NCBI GenBank assembly: GCA_028873595.1
Contig: JAPPOV010000044.1
Span: forward strand, 48,280 to 112,279
Origin: Gemmatimonadota bacterium
GTDB taxonomy: Bacteria; Gemmatimonadota; Gemmatimonadetes; Longimicrobiales; Gaopeijiaceae
Length of the DNA stretch: 64,000 nt
Direction: 5' to 3'
Shown: piece after piece, positions 25,960 through 36,522 of the stretch
Layout of the letters: each line of letters starts with the position of its first letter
Numbering within the stretch: position 1 is the stretch's first letter
Translations under genes and position numbers: made by a program
Notes under the pieces: model-generated
Databases searched by the model: none
Seen by the model: only the letters and a program-made list of their open reading frames with translations
Told to the model about the DNA's origin: nothing

Positions 25960-26862
25960 CTACTGCAGCAGGAGCGGCGGGAAGAGCGCATCGATGATCA
26001 GAATCGTAAGGATCATGAACATCACAGCCTTCGTCGTCTGGAGCCCGACCCCTTCCGCTCCACCGCGGGTGCGAAGACCCATGTGGACGGCGATGACCGG
26101 GATGACAAAGCCGAACACCACGGACTTGGAGAAGCCGTAGAAAAGGTCCCAACTGTGCCAGAAGAGTCGTGCGCCGTAGAAGAAGGTCTCTTTGCCGAGA
26201 CCCACATCGAGATCGGCCATGAGCATCCCCGCGTAGATTCCGATGACATCGGCAAAGCCCACAAGAAGCGGCATCGTGAGGAGACCCGCGACGATGCGTG
26301 GCGCCGCGAGGATCGCGACCGGATCACGCCCCAGCGACTTGAACGCGTCGATCTGTTCGGATACGACCATCGTCCCGAGCTCCGCCGTAATCCGTGCCCC
26401 GATGCGACCGACCAGCACGATCGCCGTTAGCAGAGGTCCGAGTTCGAGCACCACGGACTGTACGACGAGCGTCCCGAGCACATACGGAGGCGACGAAGAG
26501 ACGAGCTGGTAGCCACCCTGCTGACTCGTCACGATCCCCGCGAGCGACGCAGTGACGAAGACGATCGGAAGACTCTGCACACCCATGATGTGCATTTGCC
26601 GAAGAACATCTCGGAAGCGGACCTTCAGCGTCAGGAGCGCAATAAGCGAGTCCCAGACCAGAACCCCCAGCGCACCCGCATGCACCAGGGTAATGCGGTA
26701 GGCTCTCCCGACCTTGCCGAACCAGCCGACGATGGGTGAGACGATAGGGTTGGCCAAGGAAGGTCGTTGAGGCGAGGCGGCGTTAGCGCGGATCGCAGCT
26801 CCTCTGCACCAGCGTCGATCCGAACCAAAGAGGATTAGCCAATTCTCTAGAAATTCTGCCAC
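25960..26862 (-). CDS. mlaE: MlaE-type phospholipid transport permease
   Basis: 300 residues with five to six hydrophobic segments. Typical MlaE blocks are present: GVQSLPIVFVTASLAGIV, LELGPLLTAIVLVGRIGA, ELGTMVVSEQIDAFKSLG and a C-terminal GLRTRGGAEGVGLQTTKAV. The first ~40 residues from GTG 26862 do not look conserved; a later TTG near 26751 could be the true start, so the N-terminus is uncertain. It is the first gene of the mlaEFD operon. Confidence 0.9.
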   Translation of the reverse strand: MAEFLENWLILFGSDRRWCRGAAIRANAASPQRPSLANPIVSPIVGWFGKVGRAYRITLVHAGALGVLVWDSLIALLTLKVRFRDVLRQMHIMGVQSLPIVFVTASLAGIVTSQQGGYQLVSSSPPYVLGTLVVQSVVLELGPLLTAIVLVGRIGARITAELGTMVVSEQIDAFKSLGRDPVAILAAPRIVAGLLTMPLLVGFADVIGIYAGMLMADLDVGLGKETFFYGARLFWHSWDLFYGFSKSVVFGFVIPVIAVHMGLRTRGGAEGVGLQTTKAVMFMILTILIIDALFPPLLLQ

Positions 26863-27204
26863 GCGATCAATGGCGACAGCGTGTCTCCCGGTCGTTCCAC
26901 GTCACTCGGACGACCTTTGCACCAGCGACTCGGTGCGGACCAGCGAGCCTCGTGACTCGAACGGTTTTCGCACCCGGGCGACCGTCGCTTCCAACAGACT
27001 TTGAATCCCGAGGATTCCATCCACGTACCCGCCACGAGAGTCACCTGACCCTTGGGAGGCAACGAGCTGGGGTTTCAGCGGGGAGAAGGCAGCGTCAGCC
27101 AGAGCGGATGAACGACACGTCTACCCAGGTGCGGATCCGAGTATTTACGCGTAGTCTGCTCGCGCCCCCAGTCAGCCCCTCCGACGGAAGAAACCCCAAC
27201 CGCC
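26863..27204. other. Intergenic region between divergent mlaE and SDR gene
   Basis: 342 bases without a convincing gene. Short frames in both directions lack a ribosome site and have no recognisable protein pattern. It must hold the promoters of both divergent genes, but I see no clear -35/-10 pair or operator. Confidence 0.5.
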
Positions 27205-27957
27205 ATGTCCGAATCCCAGCCACTGACCGGGAAGGTCGCCATCGTCACAGGAGCCTCGGCCGGAATCGGTCGGGCGACCGCACGAGCTCTGGCCGCGGCC
27301 GGCGCCCATGTGATCGTCACGGCACGTCGTTCGGACCGCCTGGATTCGCTTGTTGCCGAGATCCACGGCAGTGGTGGATCGGCCACGGCACGAGCAGCAG
27401 ACGTGGCCACGTTGTCCGACGTTCAGTCCGTGGTTGATGCCACCGTGGATCAGAGCGGCCGAGTCGACATTCTGGTGAACAATGCCGGGATCATGAAGAT
27501 CGCGAGTATCACGGAGAATGATGTCGACGACTGGACGGCAATGGTCGACGTGAACATCAAGGGCGTACTCCACTTCCTGTCGGCGGTCATGCCACACATG
27601 ATCGAGCGGGGTTCCGGGCACATCGTCAGCGTCGGATCCCTTGCCGGTCGCCGCCCATTCCCGGGAGCCAGCGTCTATGCCGCAACCAAGTTTGCCGTCC
27701 GCGCCCTCTCGTGGGGACTGCACCTGGAACTGGGGTCCGCCCACGGCATTCGGGTGACGGATATTCAGCCCGGATACGTCTCGACCGACCTCCTTTCGGA
27801 CCAGCCCGACACCCTGGCGGTCTGGGACGAGGCCTGGAGTGGCCGCCGTACATTGCAGGCCGAGGACATCGCGCGCGCCGTCGAGTTCGCCGTCACGTCA
27901 CCTGACCACGTGTCCGTCAGCGAGATCCTCGTACGTCCAACCGACCAGCCGACCTAG
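27205..27957 (+). CDS. Short-chain dehydrogenase/reductase (SDR, classical)
   Basis: 250 residues. The Rossmann motif TGASAGIG (about 15-22) and the arginine-containing TARRSDRL that favours NADP(H), then NNAGIM (about 92), catalytic Ser in VSVGSLAG and YAATK (Tyr and Lys about 155-159), are intact. The pattern IKGVLHFLSAVMPHMIERGSGHI (split: VLHFLSAVMPHM, then GSGHIV) resembles the YdfG/serine-dehydrogenase branch acting on small hydroxy acids. The exact substrate is unknown. It stands alone, with mlaE divergent. Confidence 0.9.
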   Translation: MSESQPLTGKVAIVTGASAGIGRATARALAAAGAHVIVTARRSDRLDSLVAEIHGSGGSATARAADVATLSDVQSVVDATVDQSGRVDILVNNAGIMKIASITENDVDDWTAMVDVNIKGVLHFLSAVMPHMIERGSGHIVSVGSLAGRRPFPGASVYAATKFAVRALSWGLHLELGSAHGIRVTDIQPGYVSTDLLSDQPDTLAVWDEAWSGRRTLQAEDIARAVEFAVTSPDHVSVSEILVRPTDQPT

Positions 27958-28116
27958 AGACACCTCGGCCGGCACTCCGGCCCTGACGAGCCAACGCATT
28001 GGGATGGACTCCGGTTCAGCGACGGTGCGAGCGAAACGCTCTCGCCTTGCTCCAAAAGGCCCCCGACGGCGAGGTTGCCCGACCATCAGTCGTCGGCCAT
28101 CACCGGGGGGCCAGTA

Positions 28117-30177
28117 ATGTATCGAAACGCACGCACGATCCGTGTGCTGAACCAGGGCTTCGTCCAGTTGGCGATTCTCGCGGTCGCGGGGGTCCTTTTC
28201 CCTGGTGAGGCTACAGCTCAAATCGGCCCTCTCCACCTCGTGGCCGAGCCGGCCGCCGTCGAGGTTCTGGTGGGCCAGTCCGTCCCCCTGTCCGTTCAGG
28301 TTCTCGACGCATCAGGTCAGCCCGTGAACGTCGCAGTGCGCATCGCCGCGCCGCGTGGGGCTCTGCGTGTCCGGGACGGCCGCGTGCAGGGACTCGAAGC
28401 GGGTACCTATGAAGTCGTCGCTACGACCGCGCCAGGCCCTGACGCATCGGTCTCTGTCGACCCGTTGAGCATTTCGGTGACGGTCGCATGGCCAGCGATC
28501 ACACGACTCGACCTGCACTCCTCGTCGAACCGCATCTTCGTCGGCACGATGGTCACGCATTCGGCTGATGCCTACCACGAGGACAACTCACGCCGGCCCG
28601 GCGCCGTCATCGCCTGGTCGAGTTCCGACGACAACGTCGCCAGTGTCGACCGGTGGGGTACGATGACCGCGCACGCTGAAGGCTCGGTCACGCTGACGGC
28701 GGCGTTCGAGGCCGGCTCCGCCACGCGGTCGTATTCGGTCGAGACGTTCCCGGCAGATCGGCTGACGATCGACGGTGGCGCCGAAACCGCGCGCACGGGC
28801 GACGTACTGCACTTCGAGGCGACCGGAACCGCTGGTGGGCAGGCAATCGAGGAACTCCCTGTGACCTGGGCCTACACCTTTGTCCCGGACGATTCGATTC
28901 GCGCACCGGGCGCCTCCGCGATCGTCGAAGACGGCGCCTTCGTCGCGGAGGTTCCCGGCCGGTACACGGTGCTGGCCATGTCCGGCCCGCTCGTGGCACG
29001 TTCGACCGTGCTGGTTCACGGTCGTGAGGCGGTTCAGGACATCGAACTCCAGGGGCGCGGAGCGGTCACTGACTCGCACACATCCGACCTCTGGGTCTTC
29101 GAAGGAGTCGACGGACGAGACTATGCGGTCACGGGCACATGGGCGGCTAACGGGTGGGCGTTCTTCTGGGATGTCACGGACCCCACCAACATCTCGAAAG
29201 TCGATTCGATTCAGGTCGATGCGCGGACGGTGAACGACGTGAAGGTCTCACCGGACGGTCGTTACGCGGCGCTTTCTCGAGAGGGAGCATCCAACCGCCG
29301 CAACGGGGTCGTGATTCTCGACATGGCCGATCCAGCCAACCCGGTCATCGCATCGACGTTCGACTCGAACGGTGTGACAGGTGGCGTGCACAACATGTTC
29401 GCCACGAACGATTACCTCTTCGCGCTCGCAGCCGGAGACAAGTACGTCATCATCGACGTCCGCGACCCGTACGATCCAAAATTCGTCAGCGAGTACAATC
29501 ACCCCGACAGTCGTATCCACGACGTCTGGGTCCATGACGGGATCGCGTATTCCTCAGAGTGGCAGACCGGCGTCGTCGTCGTGGACGTGGGCAACGGTCG
29601 CTGGGGCGGCTCGATCCAGAACCCGGTCTTCGTCACCGCCGTGCCCTACCCCGTTGGCGCGACGCACGCCGCGTTCCCGTACGCTCAGGAATCGACCGGG
29701 AAGTTCTACCTCTTCCTCGGTGACGAGATCAGCGGAGGGCGCGGCGCCGCGTGGGCGGGACAGGGTGCCGACAACCAGAGGTACGACCCGGCGTCAGGGG
29801 AGGGCGGTGTTCAGGGTCGCATGAGCGGTTATCTGCACATCATCGACTTCACCGACCCCGAGAATCCGCGAGATATCGCTCGGTACGAGGTCCCCGAGGC
29901 CGGTGCGCACAACCTCTGGGTTGAAGAGGACGTCCTCTACCAGGCCTACTACAAGGGCGGGCTGAGGGTCGTCGACGTGTCGGGCGAACTCATGGGCGAT
30001 CTGATGGCTCAGGGTCGTGAGATCGCGATCTACAAGCCTCAGGATCCGGGAGGCTTTCTCCCCAATCAGGTGAGCGTCTGGGGCGGACAGCCACACAAGG
30101 GCTACGTGTTCTTCAGCGACATGAACTCCGGGTTGTGGGCCGCGAAAGTCATGCCGAAAGGACGTCCGGTGTCGTAG
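28117..30177 (+). CDS. Secreted LVIVD-repeat protein with bacterial Ig-like domains
   Basis: 686 residues from ATG 28117 (GGGGGG upstream). A signal peptide ends near EATAQ (35). Two or three beta-sandwich, Big-2-like domains follow (about 40-320; VIAWSSSDDNVASVD is the typical Big-2 strand). From 330 on there are LVIVD-type propeller repeats (GWAFFWDVTDPTNI, VVILDMADPANPV, YVIIDVRDPYDPKF, YLHIIDFTDPENPR, GGLRVVDVSG). It is probably a surface or periplasmic binding protein. No enzyme motif is seen. Confidence 0.82.
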   Translation: MYRNARTIRVLNQGFVQLAILAVAGVLFPGEATAQIGPLHLVAEPAAVEVLVGQSVPLSVQVLDASGQPVNVAVRIAAPRGALRVRDGRVQGLEAGTYEVVATTAPGPDASVSVDPLSISVTVAWPAITRLDLHSSSNRIFVGTMVTHSADAYHEDNSRRPGAVIAWSSSDDNVASVDRWGTMTAHAEGSVTLTAAFEAGSATRSYSVETFPADRLTIDGGAETARTGDVLHFEATGTAGGQAIEELPVTWAYTFVPDDSIRAPGASAIVEDGAFVAEVPGRYTVLAMSGPLVARSTVLVHGREAVQDIELQGRGAVTDSHTSDLWVFEGVDGRDYAVTGTWAANGWAFFWDVTDPTNISKVDSIQVDARTVNDVKVSPDGRYAALSREGASNRRNGVVILDMADPANPVIASTFDSNGVTGGVHNMFATNDYLFALAAGDKYVIIDVRDPYDPKFVSEYNHPDSRIHDVWVHDGIAYSSEWQTGVVVVDVGNGRWGGSIQNPVFVTAVPYPVGATHAAFPYAQESTGKFYLFLGDEISGGRGAAWAGQGADNQRYDPASGEGGVQGRMSGYLHIIDFTDPENPRDIARYEVPEAGAHNLWVEEDVLYQAYYKGGLRVVDVSGELMGDLMAQGREIAIYKPQDPGGFLPNQVSVWGGQPHKGYVFFSDMNSGLWAAKVMPKGRPVS

Positions 30178-30235
30178 GGGGCACCCCGTCAGGCACCGTC
30201 CTGGCGAGCGCGGCGCTTGGAACGCAATCGTCGCG

Positions 30236-31441
30236 TTACCCCGCGGGCTCCATCCGCCAAAAGATGATCCCACCGGCCTGCTGCCCCACACCGACCGAAC
30301 CGACCAGTTCGTAACTGTCTAGATCGTAGACATCCACCTTGCCGGGCTCGGCCCCCTTTCCTTCAACGCTCACGAACACGTAACGAGAGTCCGGCGTGAG
30401 CGCGACACCGTGCGTCACCGTCGTCGTCGACGCAACAATGGCGTGGCTCTCACCCGAGGCCGCATCGAAGAACTGCACCTGACCGGCACCTTTCAGCGAG
30501 GCGACGAGAACCGTTCCGTCCGCGGAGATCCCAAGGTTGTACGGCGCCCGCCCCGCTGGAAACTTGCGGATCAGCGACCAGCTCTCTCGGTCGATGACGA
30601 GGATCTCATCCGATTTGTTGCACGCCACGTACAGCGTCCGGTCATCAGGCGCGGGCTGGACCCAAGTCGGCGAGCAGCTGGGCTCCTTCATGTCCATGGC
30701 GGCCATGGACATCGCCCCTCCACCACGGGTCATACCGTTCGCACCGGTCATCACCTCCGGAGTTGCGTAGTCCGTGAGCGGTGCTTCAGCACCGGTCGAC
30801 ACCGTGAAGCGCCGAGAGACTTCGAAGGTACGCGTGTCGATCTCGACCAGCTGATCGTCCATCATGCAGAGCGAGTACGCGAACAGACCGTCCGGGGCCA
30901 TCCGCAGTCCGTGTGGCATCGTGCACGTCGCGATCTGATCGACCTCGACCATGTCCGGCGTGTAGACGACGGAAACGGTCGAGGGCACGTGCTCCCCATG
31001 CAGATTGAAGTTCGCGATGAACGCGTAGAGCCCATCGGGCGTGAGATCGAGCGTCGCGGGAAAGTTCCCGAGCAGGATCGGCCTCGAGACGAGCGTGTCA
31101 GGTCCGGCGTCGAACTTCCAGAGCTTCCCGTCGGGCACGCCGTGCGCCGTCGTCATGTACAGGAATTCGCCATCGGGTGAGACATTGAGCCCGTGCGGAC
31201 CCTCGTTCTCGACCGCCATTTCACCGACCGGCGTGGTCTGGTCCACGGAGACTCCGTCCGCATCCAGCTTGATGCGGTGAATCAGGTCAGCGGACTCGGC
31301 GCCCACATAGACATAGTAGGTCGCGTCGGCAGCGGACGGACGTTGAGGTGCAGGTCCAGAGGTCACTGGAACAGTGGCGCCTCCAGAGCAAGCGGTCAGT
31401 AGAATAATCGTCAGCGACGACAGGGCGATGCGGACGTTCAT
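30236..31441 (-). CDS. YncE-like beta-propeller lipoprotein
   Basis: 401 residues from ATG 31441. Lipobox LLTACSG (Cys 18). Repeats of a seven-bladed YVTN/YncE propeller are visible: PHGLNVSPDGEFLYMTT, ATLDLTPDGLYAFIAN, PHGLRMAPDGLFAYSL, RTLYVACNKSDEILVIDRES and THGVALTPDSRYVFVSVEG. A Met-rich patch (GGAMSMAAMDMKEPSCSP) near 240 is an insertion that could bind copper or another metal; that is a guess. It converges on the LVIVD gene with 58 bases between. Confidence 0.82.
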   Translation of the reverse strand: MNVRIALSSLTIILLTACSGGATVPVTSGPAPQRPSAADATYYVYVGAESADLIHRIKLDADGVSVDQTTPVGEMAVENEGPHGLNVSPDGEFLYMTTAHGVPDGKLWKFDAGPDTLVSRPILLGNFPATLDLTPDGLYAFIANFNLHGEHVPSTVSVVYTPDMVEVDQIATCTMPHGLRMAPDGLFAYSLCMMDDQLVEIDTRTFEVSRRFTVSTGAEAPLTDYATPEVMTGANGMTRGGGAMSMAAMDMKEPSCSPTWVQPAPDDRTLYVACNKSDEILVIDRESWSLIRKFPAGRAPYNLGISADGTVLVASLKGAGQVQFFDAASGESHAIVASTTTVTHGVALTPDSRYVFVSVEGKGAEPGKVDVYDLDSYELVGSVGVGQQAGGIIFWRMEPAG

Positions 31442-31568
31442 CGAAGGTGCGAACCCGTCTGAGTGAGGCGTTCCCATGTCTCCTGAATAATAGGCCGTAC
31501 TTCTCGGGCCGCATCAAGAGAGCGCCCGGGTCGCCGGCCAGGCACCGACCTCGTTATCTTCTCGATCT

Positions 31569-32798
31569 ATGGTCACACTCGTCGCGATTGTCGCGGTCGC
31601 CCTGTCGATCTCGTTCCTCTGCTCGATCCTCGAAGCAGTCTTCCTCTCCATCTCGCACTCTCACGTCGCGCTCATGAAGAGCCGTGGGGAGTGGGCTGGC
31701 GAGTGGCTCGAGAAAGCGCGGCACAATGTCGAGGAGCCGATTGCGGCCATCCTCACGCTGAACACCATCGCCCACACGATCGGTGCGGCGATGGGGGGCG
31801 CGCAGGCGGCGCACGTCTTCGGAGATGCCTGGGTCGGGGTCTTCTCAGGTGTGCTGACGTTGCTCGTCCTGCTGGCGACCGAAATCATCCCCAAGACGGT
31901 CGGCGCCACCTACTGGAAGGGGCTGGCTCCTGCGACCGCCCGTACGCTGCAGGTCCTGATCGTTGGTATGAAGCCCGTGCTGATCCCGCTGGCGTGGCTA
32001 TCCAAGGCGATTTCCCCCTCAGGAGAGCAACCGACCGTCAGCCGAGCTGAGATTGAGGTCCTGGCCGAGATCGGGCGTCGTGAGGGCACCCTCGATGACG
32101 ACGAATACTCGGTCGTGAGTAACGTGATCAACCTCGACGAGGTTTCGATCGGTGAGGTGATGACCCCTCGCACCGATATGGTCGGCATCCCGAGCTCGGC
32201 AACGCTCGAAGAAGTCCAGGAAGCGATGCTGAGCACGGGACACCTCCGTCTCCCTGTCTACGAAAACAACCTGGACACCATACTCGGCGTCCTGATTGGT
32301 CGCGATGTCTGGAAGGCGGCACGAGATGGAGAAACTGCGCTCGAGTCCCTGATCCGTCCCCTGCCCTTCGCCCCGTCGACGAAACGGGTCGAGGAGCTCA
32401 TTCCGGAGATGCGGTCGCAGCTCACGAAGATGGCTATCGTCATCGATGAATTCGGTGGCACCGCGGGCCTGGTCACTCTCGAAGACCTGATCGAGGAGAT
32501 CATTGGCGAAATCCAGGACGAGCACGAGGGAGACGAACCGCAGGCGTTCCAGTCACTCAGTGGTGGCCGCATCCGCATCTGGGGCGGGACGTCACTGCGG
32601 GAAGTCTCCCAACGCTTCGATTTCGAGCCAACCGAAGACGAGGACGAAGGGTATGATACGATCGGAGGATTCGTACTCGGTCGTCTGGACCGAATCCCCG
32701 TCGTCGGCGACGAGGTCGAAGTCGAAACGGGCCATTTTCGGGTGACGCAAATGAGCGGACGCCGTATCGATTACCTGCTCTTCATGATGAATCGCTGA
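31569..32798 (+). CDS. CNNM/CorC-HlyC family membrane protein (DUF21-CBS-CorC)
   Basis: 409 residues. DUF21 membrane domain with four helices (1-160), a paired CBS domain (about 180-320; MTPRTDMVGIPSSATLEEV, then LPVYENNLDTILGVL), the linker IVIDEFGGTAGLVTLEDLIEE in two parts, and a CorC/HlyC domain (about 325-409). These proteins are linked to Mg2+/Co2+ efflux and haemolysin-like activity, and CBS domains probably sense ATP/Mg. The start at 31569 is followed directly by the first hydrophobic helix. Confidence 0.9.
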   Translation: MVTLVAIVAVALSISFLCSILEAVFLSISHSHVALMKSRGEWAGEWLEKARHNVEEPIAAILTLNTIAHTIGAAMGGAQAAHVFGDAWVGVFSGVLTLLVLLATEIIPKTVGATYWKGLAPATARTLQVLIVGMKPVLIPLAWLSKAISPSGEQPTVSRAEIEVLAEIGRREGTLDDDEYSVVSNVINLDEVSIGEVMTPRTDMVGIPSSATLEEVQEAMLSTGHLRLPVYENNLDTILGVLIGRDVWKAARDGETALESLIRPLPFAPSTKRVEELIPEMRSQLTKMAIVIDEFGGTAGLVTLEDLIEEIIGEIQDEHEGDEPQAFQSLSGGRIRIWGGTSLREVSQRFDFEPTEDEDEGYDTIGGFVLGRLDRIPVVGDEVEVETGHFRVTQMSGRRIDYLLFMMNR

Positions 32799-32818
32799 CC
32801 CCTCACCCTGCGAGCCCG

Positions 32819-33418
32819 TCAGCTGCTGGACGCGGGCCCCGGCGATTCAGGCGGCGCTTCGGTGGCACCATCGCTCCCCCCTGTCTCCGTCACGTCACCC
32901 TCCGCAAGCGTCGCCTCCGCCGCGGCTTCCCTGGTTCGTTCTTCCTTCTCTTCGAGCCAGAACGAACGGGCGAGGAGAACCGCGCCGCACGTGATCGCCA
33001 TGTCCGCGACGTTGAAGATCGGGAAATCCCAGCGACCGAGATCGACCGGCCCGAGGAAGTCCACTACCCCACGATCCCAGCGCACTCGGTCGTAGAGGTT
33101 CCCGATCGCCCCAGACACGACGAGTGATATCGAGCTGGTCCGCAAGAAGTCCCGCTGCTCGGCCTCCTTGTACAGAACGGCCAGTAGGATGAGCGCGAAT
33201 ATCGTGACCGGAATGAAGAACCAGCGCGAATCTTCGCTCACTCTCATGCCGAACGCCGCGCCTTTGTTGAACGCCAGCGTCAGAGGTACGAGCCCGCCGA
33301 GCAACTCGTGACCGTGATCGAACTGAGCCAATTCGCTCAGCGCCCACCGCTTCGTCATGACATCCAGTACCATGATGATCGGAAAGGTCAACGCGAAGAT
33401 CAGAAACTTGGGGCGCAC
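32819..33418 (-). CDS. lspA: Lipoprotein signal peptidase (LspA)
   Basis: 199 residues from GTG 33418 with AGGA six bases upstream; the frame is open for another 270 bases but the extension looks nothing like LspA. Four helices; catalytic aspartates lie in GNLYDRVRWD and FNVADMAI, and the Asn/Gly motif VSGAIGNL matches the family. It removes lipoprotein signal peptides after lipidation, and many lipoproteins in this window are its clients. A charged, low-complexity C-terminal tail of about 40 residues is unusual for the family. Confidence 0.9.
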   Translation of the reverse strand: MRPKFLIFALTFPIIMVLDVMTKRWALSELAQFDHGHELLGGLVPLTLAFNKGAAFGMRVSEDSRWFFIPVTIFALILLAVLYKEAEQRDFLRTSSISLVVSGAIGNLYDRVRWDRGVVDFLGPVDLGRWDFPIFNVADMAITCGAVLLARSFWLEEKEERTREAAAEATLAEGDVTETGGSDGATEAPPESPGPASSS

Positions 33419-33964
33419 GTCGATCCTGCGAGCAAATGGGGTTCTGACTGCGAAATATGGTGGGTTGGGCGGCTGAGTCCATGTGCATGTGACCGGCCGT
33501 TTCGCAAAGCGAACGGCCTCGGGGACATCGTTGTGCGTCTCTCCGACAGGCGCACTCGCATTGGGCCTTGTCCCGGGTGTAGAGTGAGCGGGGAACGTAG
33601 CATTTGACAGATCCCCTGAGGTCATGGCTTGGCCATCACGGACCGAAGTCAGGTACGAACGTCGCGTCCACAACCGCCAGCATTCGAACATAGCCCCTCA
33701 TCGTTCCGAATGTGCCTATGCGAACATGTCGGGCACCGAGATGGGTGGCACCTTCTCCCAAGACACCGCGATCATTGAGCTGGATTGCCTAAAGCATTCA
33801 TGGTGACCCTGGTCCGCATCCGGTCGGATCAAGACGCGTCGTAGAGAAGAAAAAAGGGCGCACCCGCTTTTCTTGCGCGCCAGATGATGCAGGTTTCTCG
33901 GATACATTTCGTATTGCAGCAACGTACAACCAGAAATTAGACCCCAGCAGTGGAGCGAGGTCCC
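33419..33964. other. Gene-poor region between lspA and pckA
   Basis: About 545 bases without a convincing gene. The open frame running leftwards out of lspA and a 122-codon minus-strand frame starting inside pckA both lack a ribosome site and any recognisable pattern. The pckA promoter must lie in the last part, but I cannot fix its position. Confidence 0.5.
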
Positions 33965-35587
<1,623 letters not shown>

Positions 35588-35687
35588 CGAGCCCTCTTTG
35601 CTGCAGGGCCGTAGGCCATCAGTAGATTCCTCATATGCTGCTGAAGGCTTACGTTGGGCCGAACCGTATGCCGAGAGGTAGCCGATT

Positions 35688-36266
35688 GTGTCCAACATCA
35701 GCCGGACTCCTACGATGAAAAACGCTCCACTCCTCCCTCTTCTTGCCCTAGCCACCCTGTTGGCCGGCTGTCAGGTGACTGACACGCCTACACAGGAACC
35801 ACAGACTCCCGAAGAAACCGCTTCTGCAGAAGCTGCCTTCGATGCTATCAAGTCGTTGGAAGGCACGTGGGAAGGCACGCTGGTATTCAGCGACGGCCGA
35901 GAAATGCCCACGAGCAACGAGTTCAAAGTTGTTTCCGGGGGAAATACCGTCGTCGAAACACTCATTGAAGGCGACGTGGAAATGGCAACGACCTACACCA
36001 TGGAGGGCGGCACACTTCTGGCCAAGCACTACTGTGTCCTGGGCACAGAGCCGACGTTCGAAGTGTCCTTGACCGAGGATGGCACCATTGAGCTTACTCC
36101 AACGGCCAACACCCCCTATACGGTAGGCGAGGACGACTTCGTTACCGGTATGACGTTCGATATCTCGGATGCGGCAGCTCAGACGATAAGCCGCACCGGC
36201 GTCATATCCGAGGGTGGCGAAGACGTCACCAACGAAGCGGTACTGACGAAGACGACGGGAGAGTAG
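35688..36266 (+). CDS. DUF1579-like lipoprotein
   Basis: 192 residues from GTG 35688 (AGAGGT upstream), or 183 from ATG 35715. Lipobox LATLLAGCQ. The mature protein starts with a Thr/Pro/Glu-rich linker (about 32-50), then a single beta-barrel-like domain with LEGTWEGTL and GGNTVVETLIEGDVEM, a pattern of DUF1579 and other lipocalin-like proteins. Only one cysteine lies in the mature domain (HYCVLG). Function unknown. Confidence 0.65.
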   Translation: MSNISRTPTMKNAPLLPLLALATLLAGCQVTDTPTQEPQTPEETASAEAAFDAIKSLEGTWEGTLVFSDGREMPTSNEFKVVSGGNTVVETLIEGDVEMATTYTMEGGTLLAKHYCVLGTEPTFEVSLTEDGTIELTPTANTPYTVGEDDFVTGMTFDISDAAAQTISRTGVISEGGEDVTNEAVLTKTTGE

Positions 36267-36522
36267 CCTGCGGCGCCGGGTGGGTGAACCACGCCCAGCT
36301 GCCACTCATCCTCTTGTGTACGGCAGTGGTCGTATCATCGATCAGCCCGCCTACTCGAAGGCCACCTTACCTGAACTGCGGTCGACTTGCGAAGTGCCTC
36401 CGCGCTAGGGATGTTGACGGATTCCGGTTTCGCTCCCCTCCCGGGCACCGCCGTTCGGTAGATGTCGGCTTTTCTCGGTCGTTGAGTGAGGATCGGGCGA
36501 TATCTCGGACCGGAGTAGTGTG

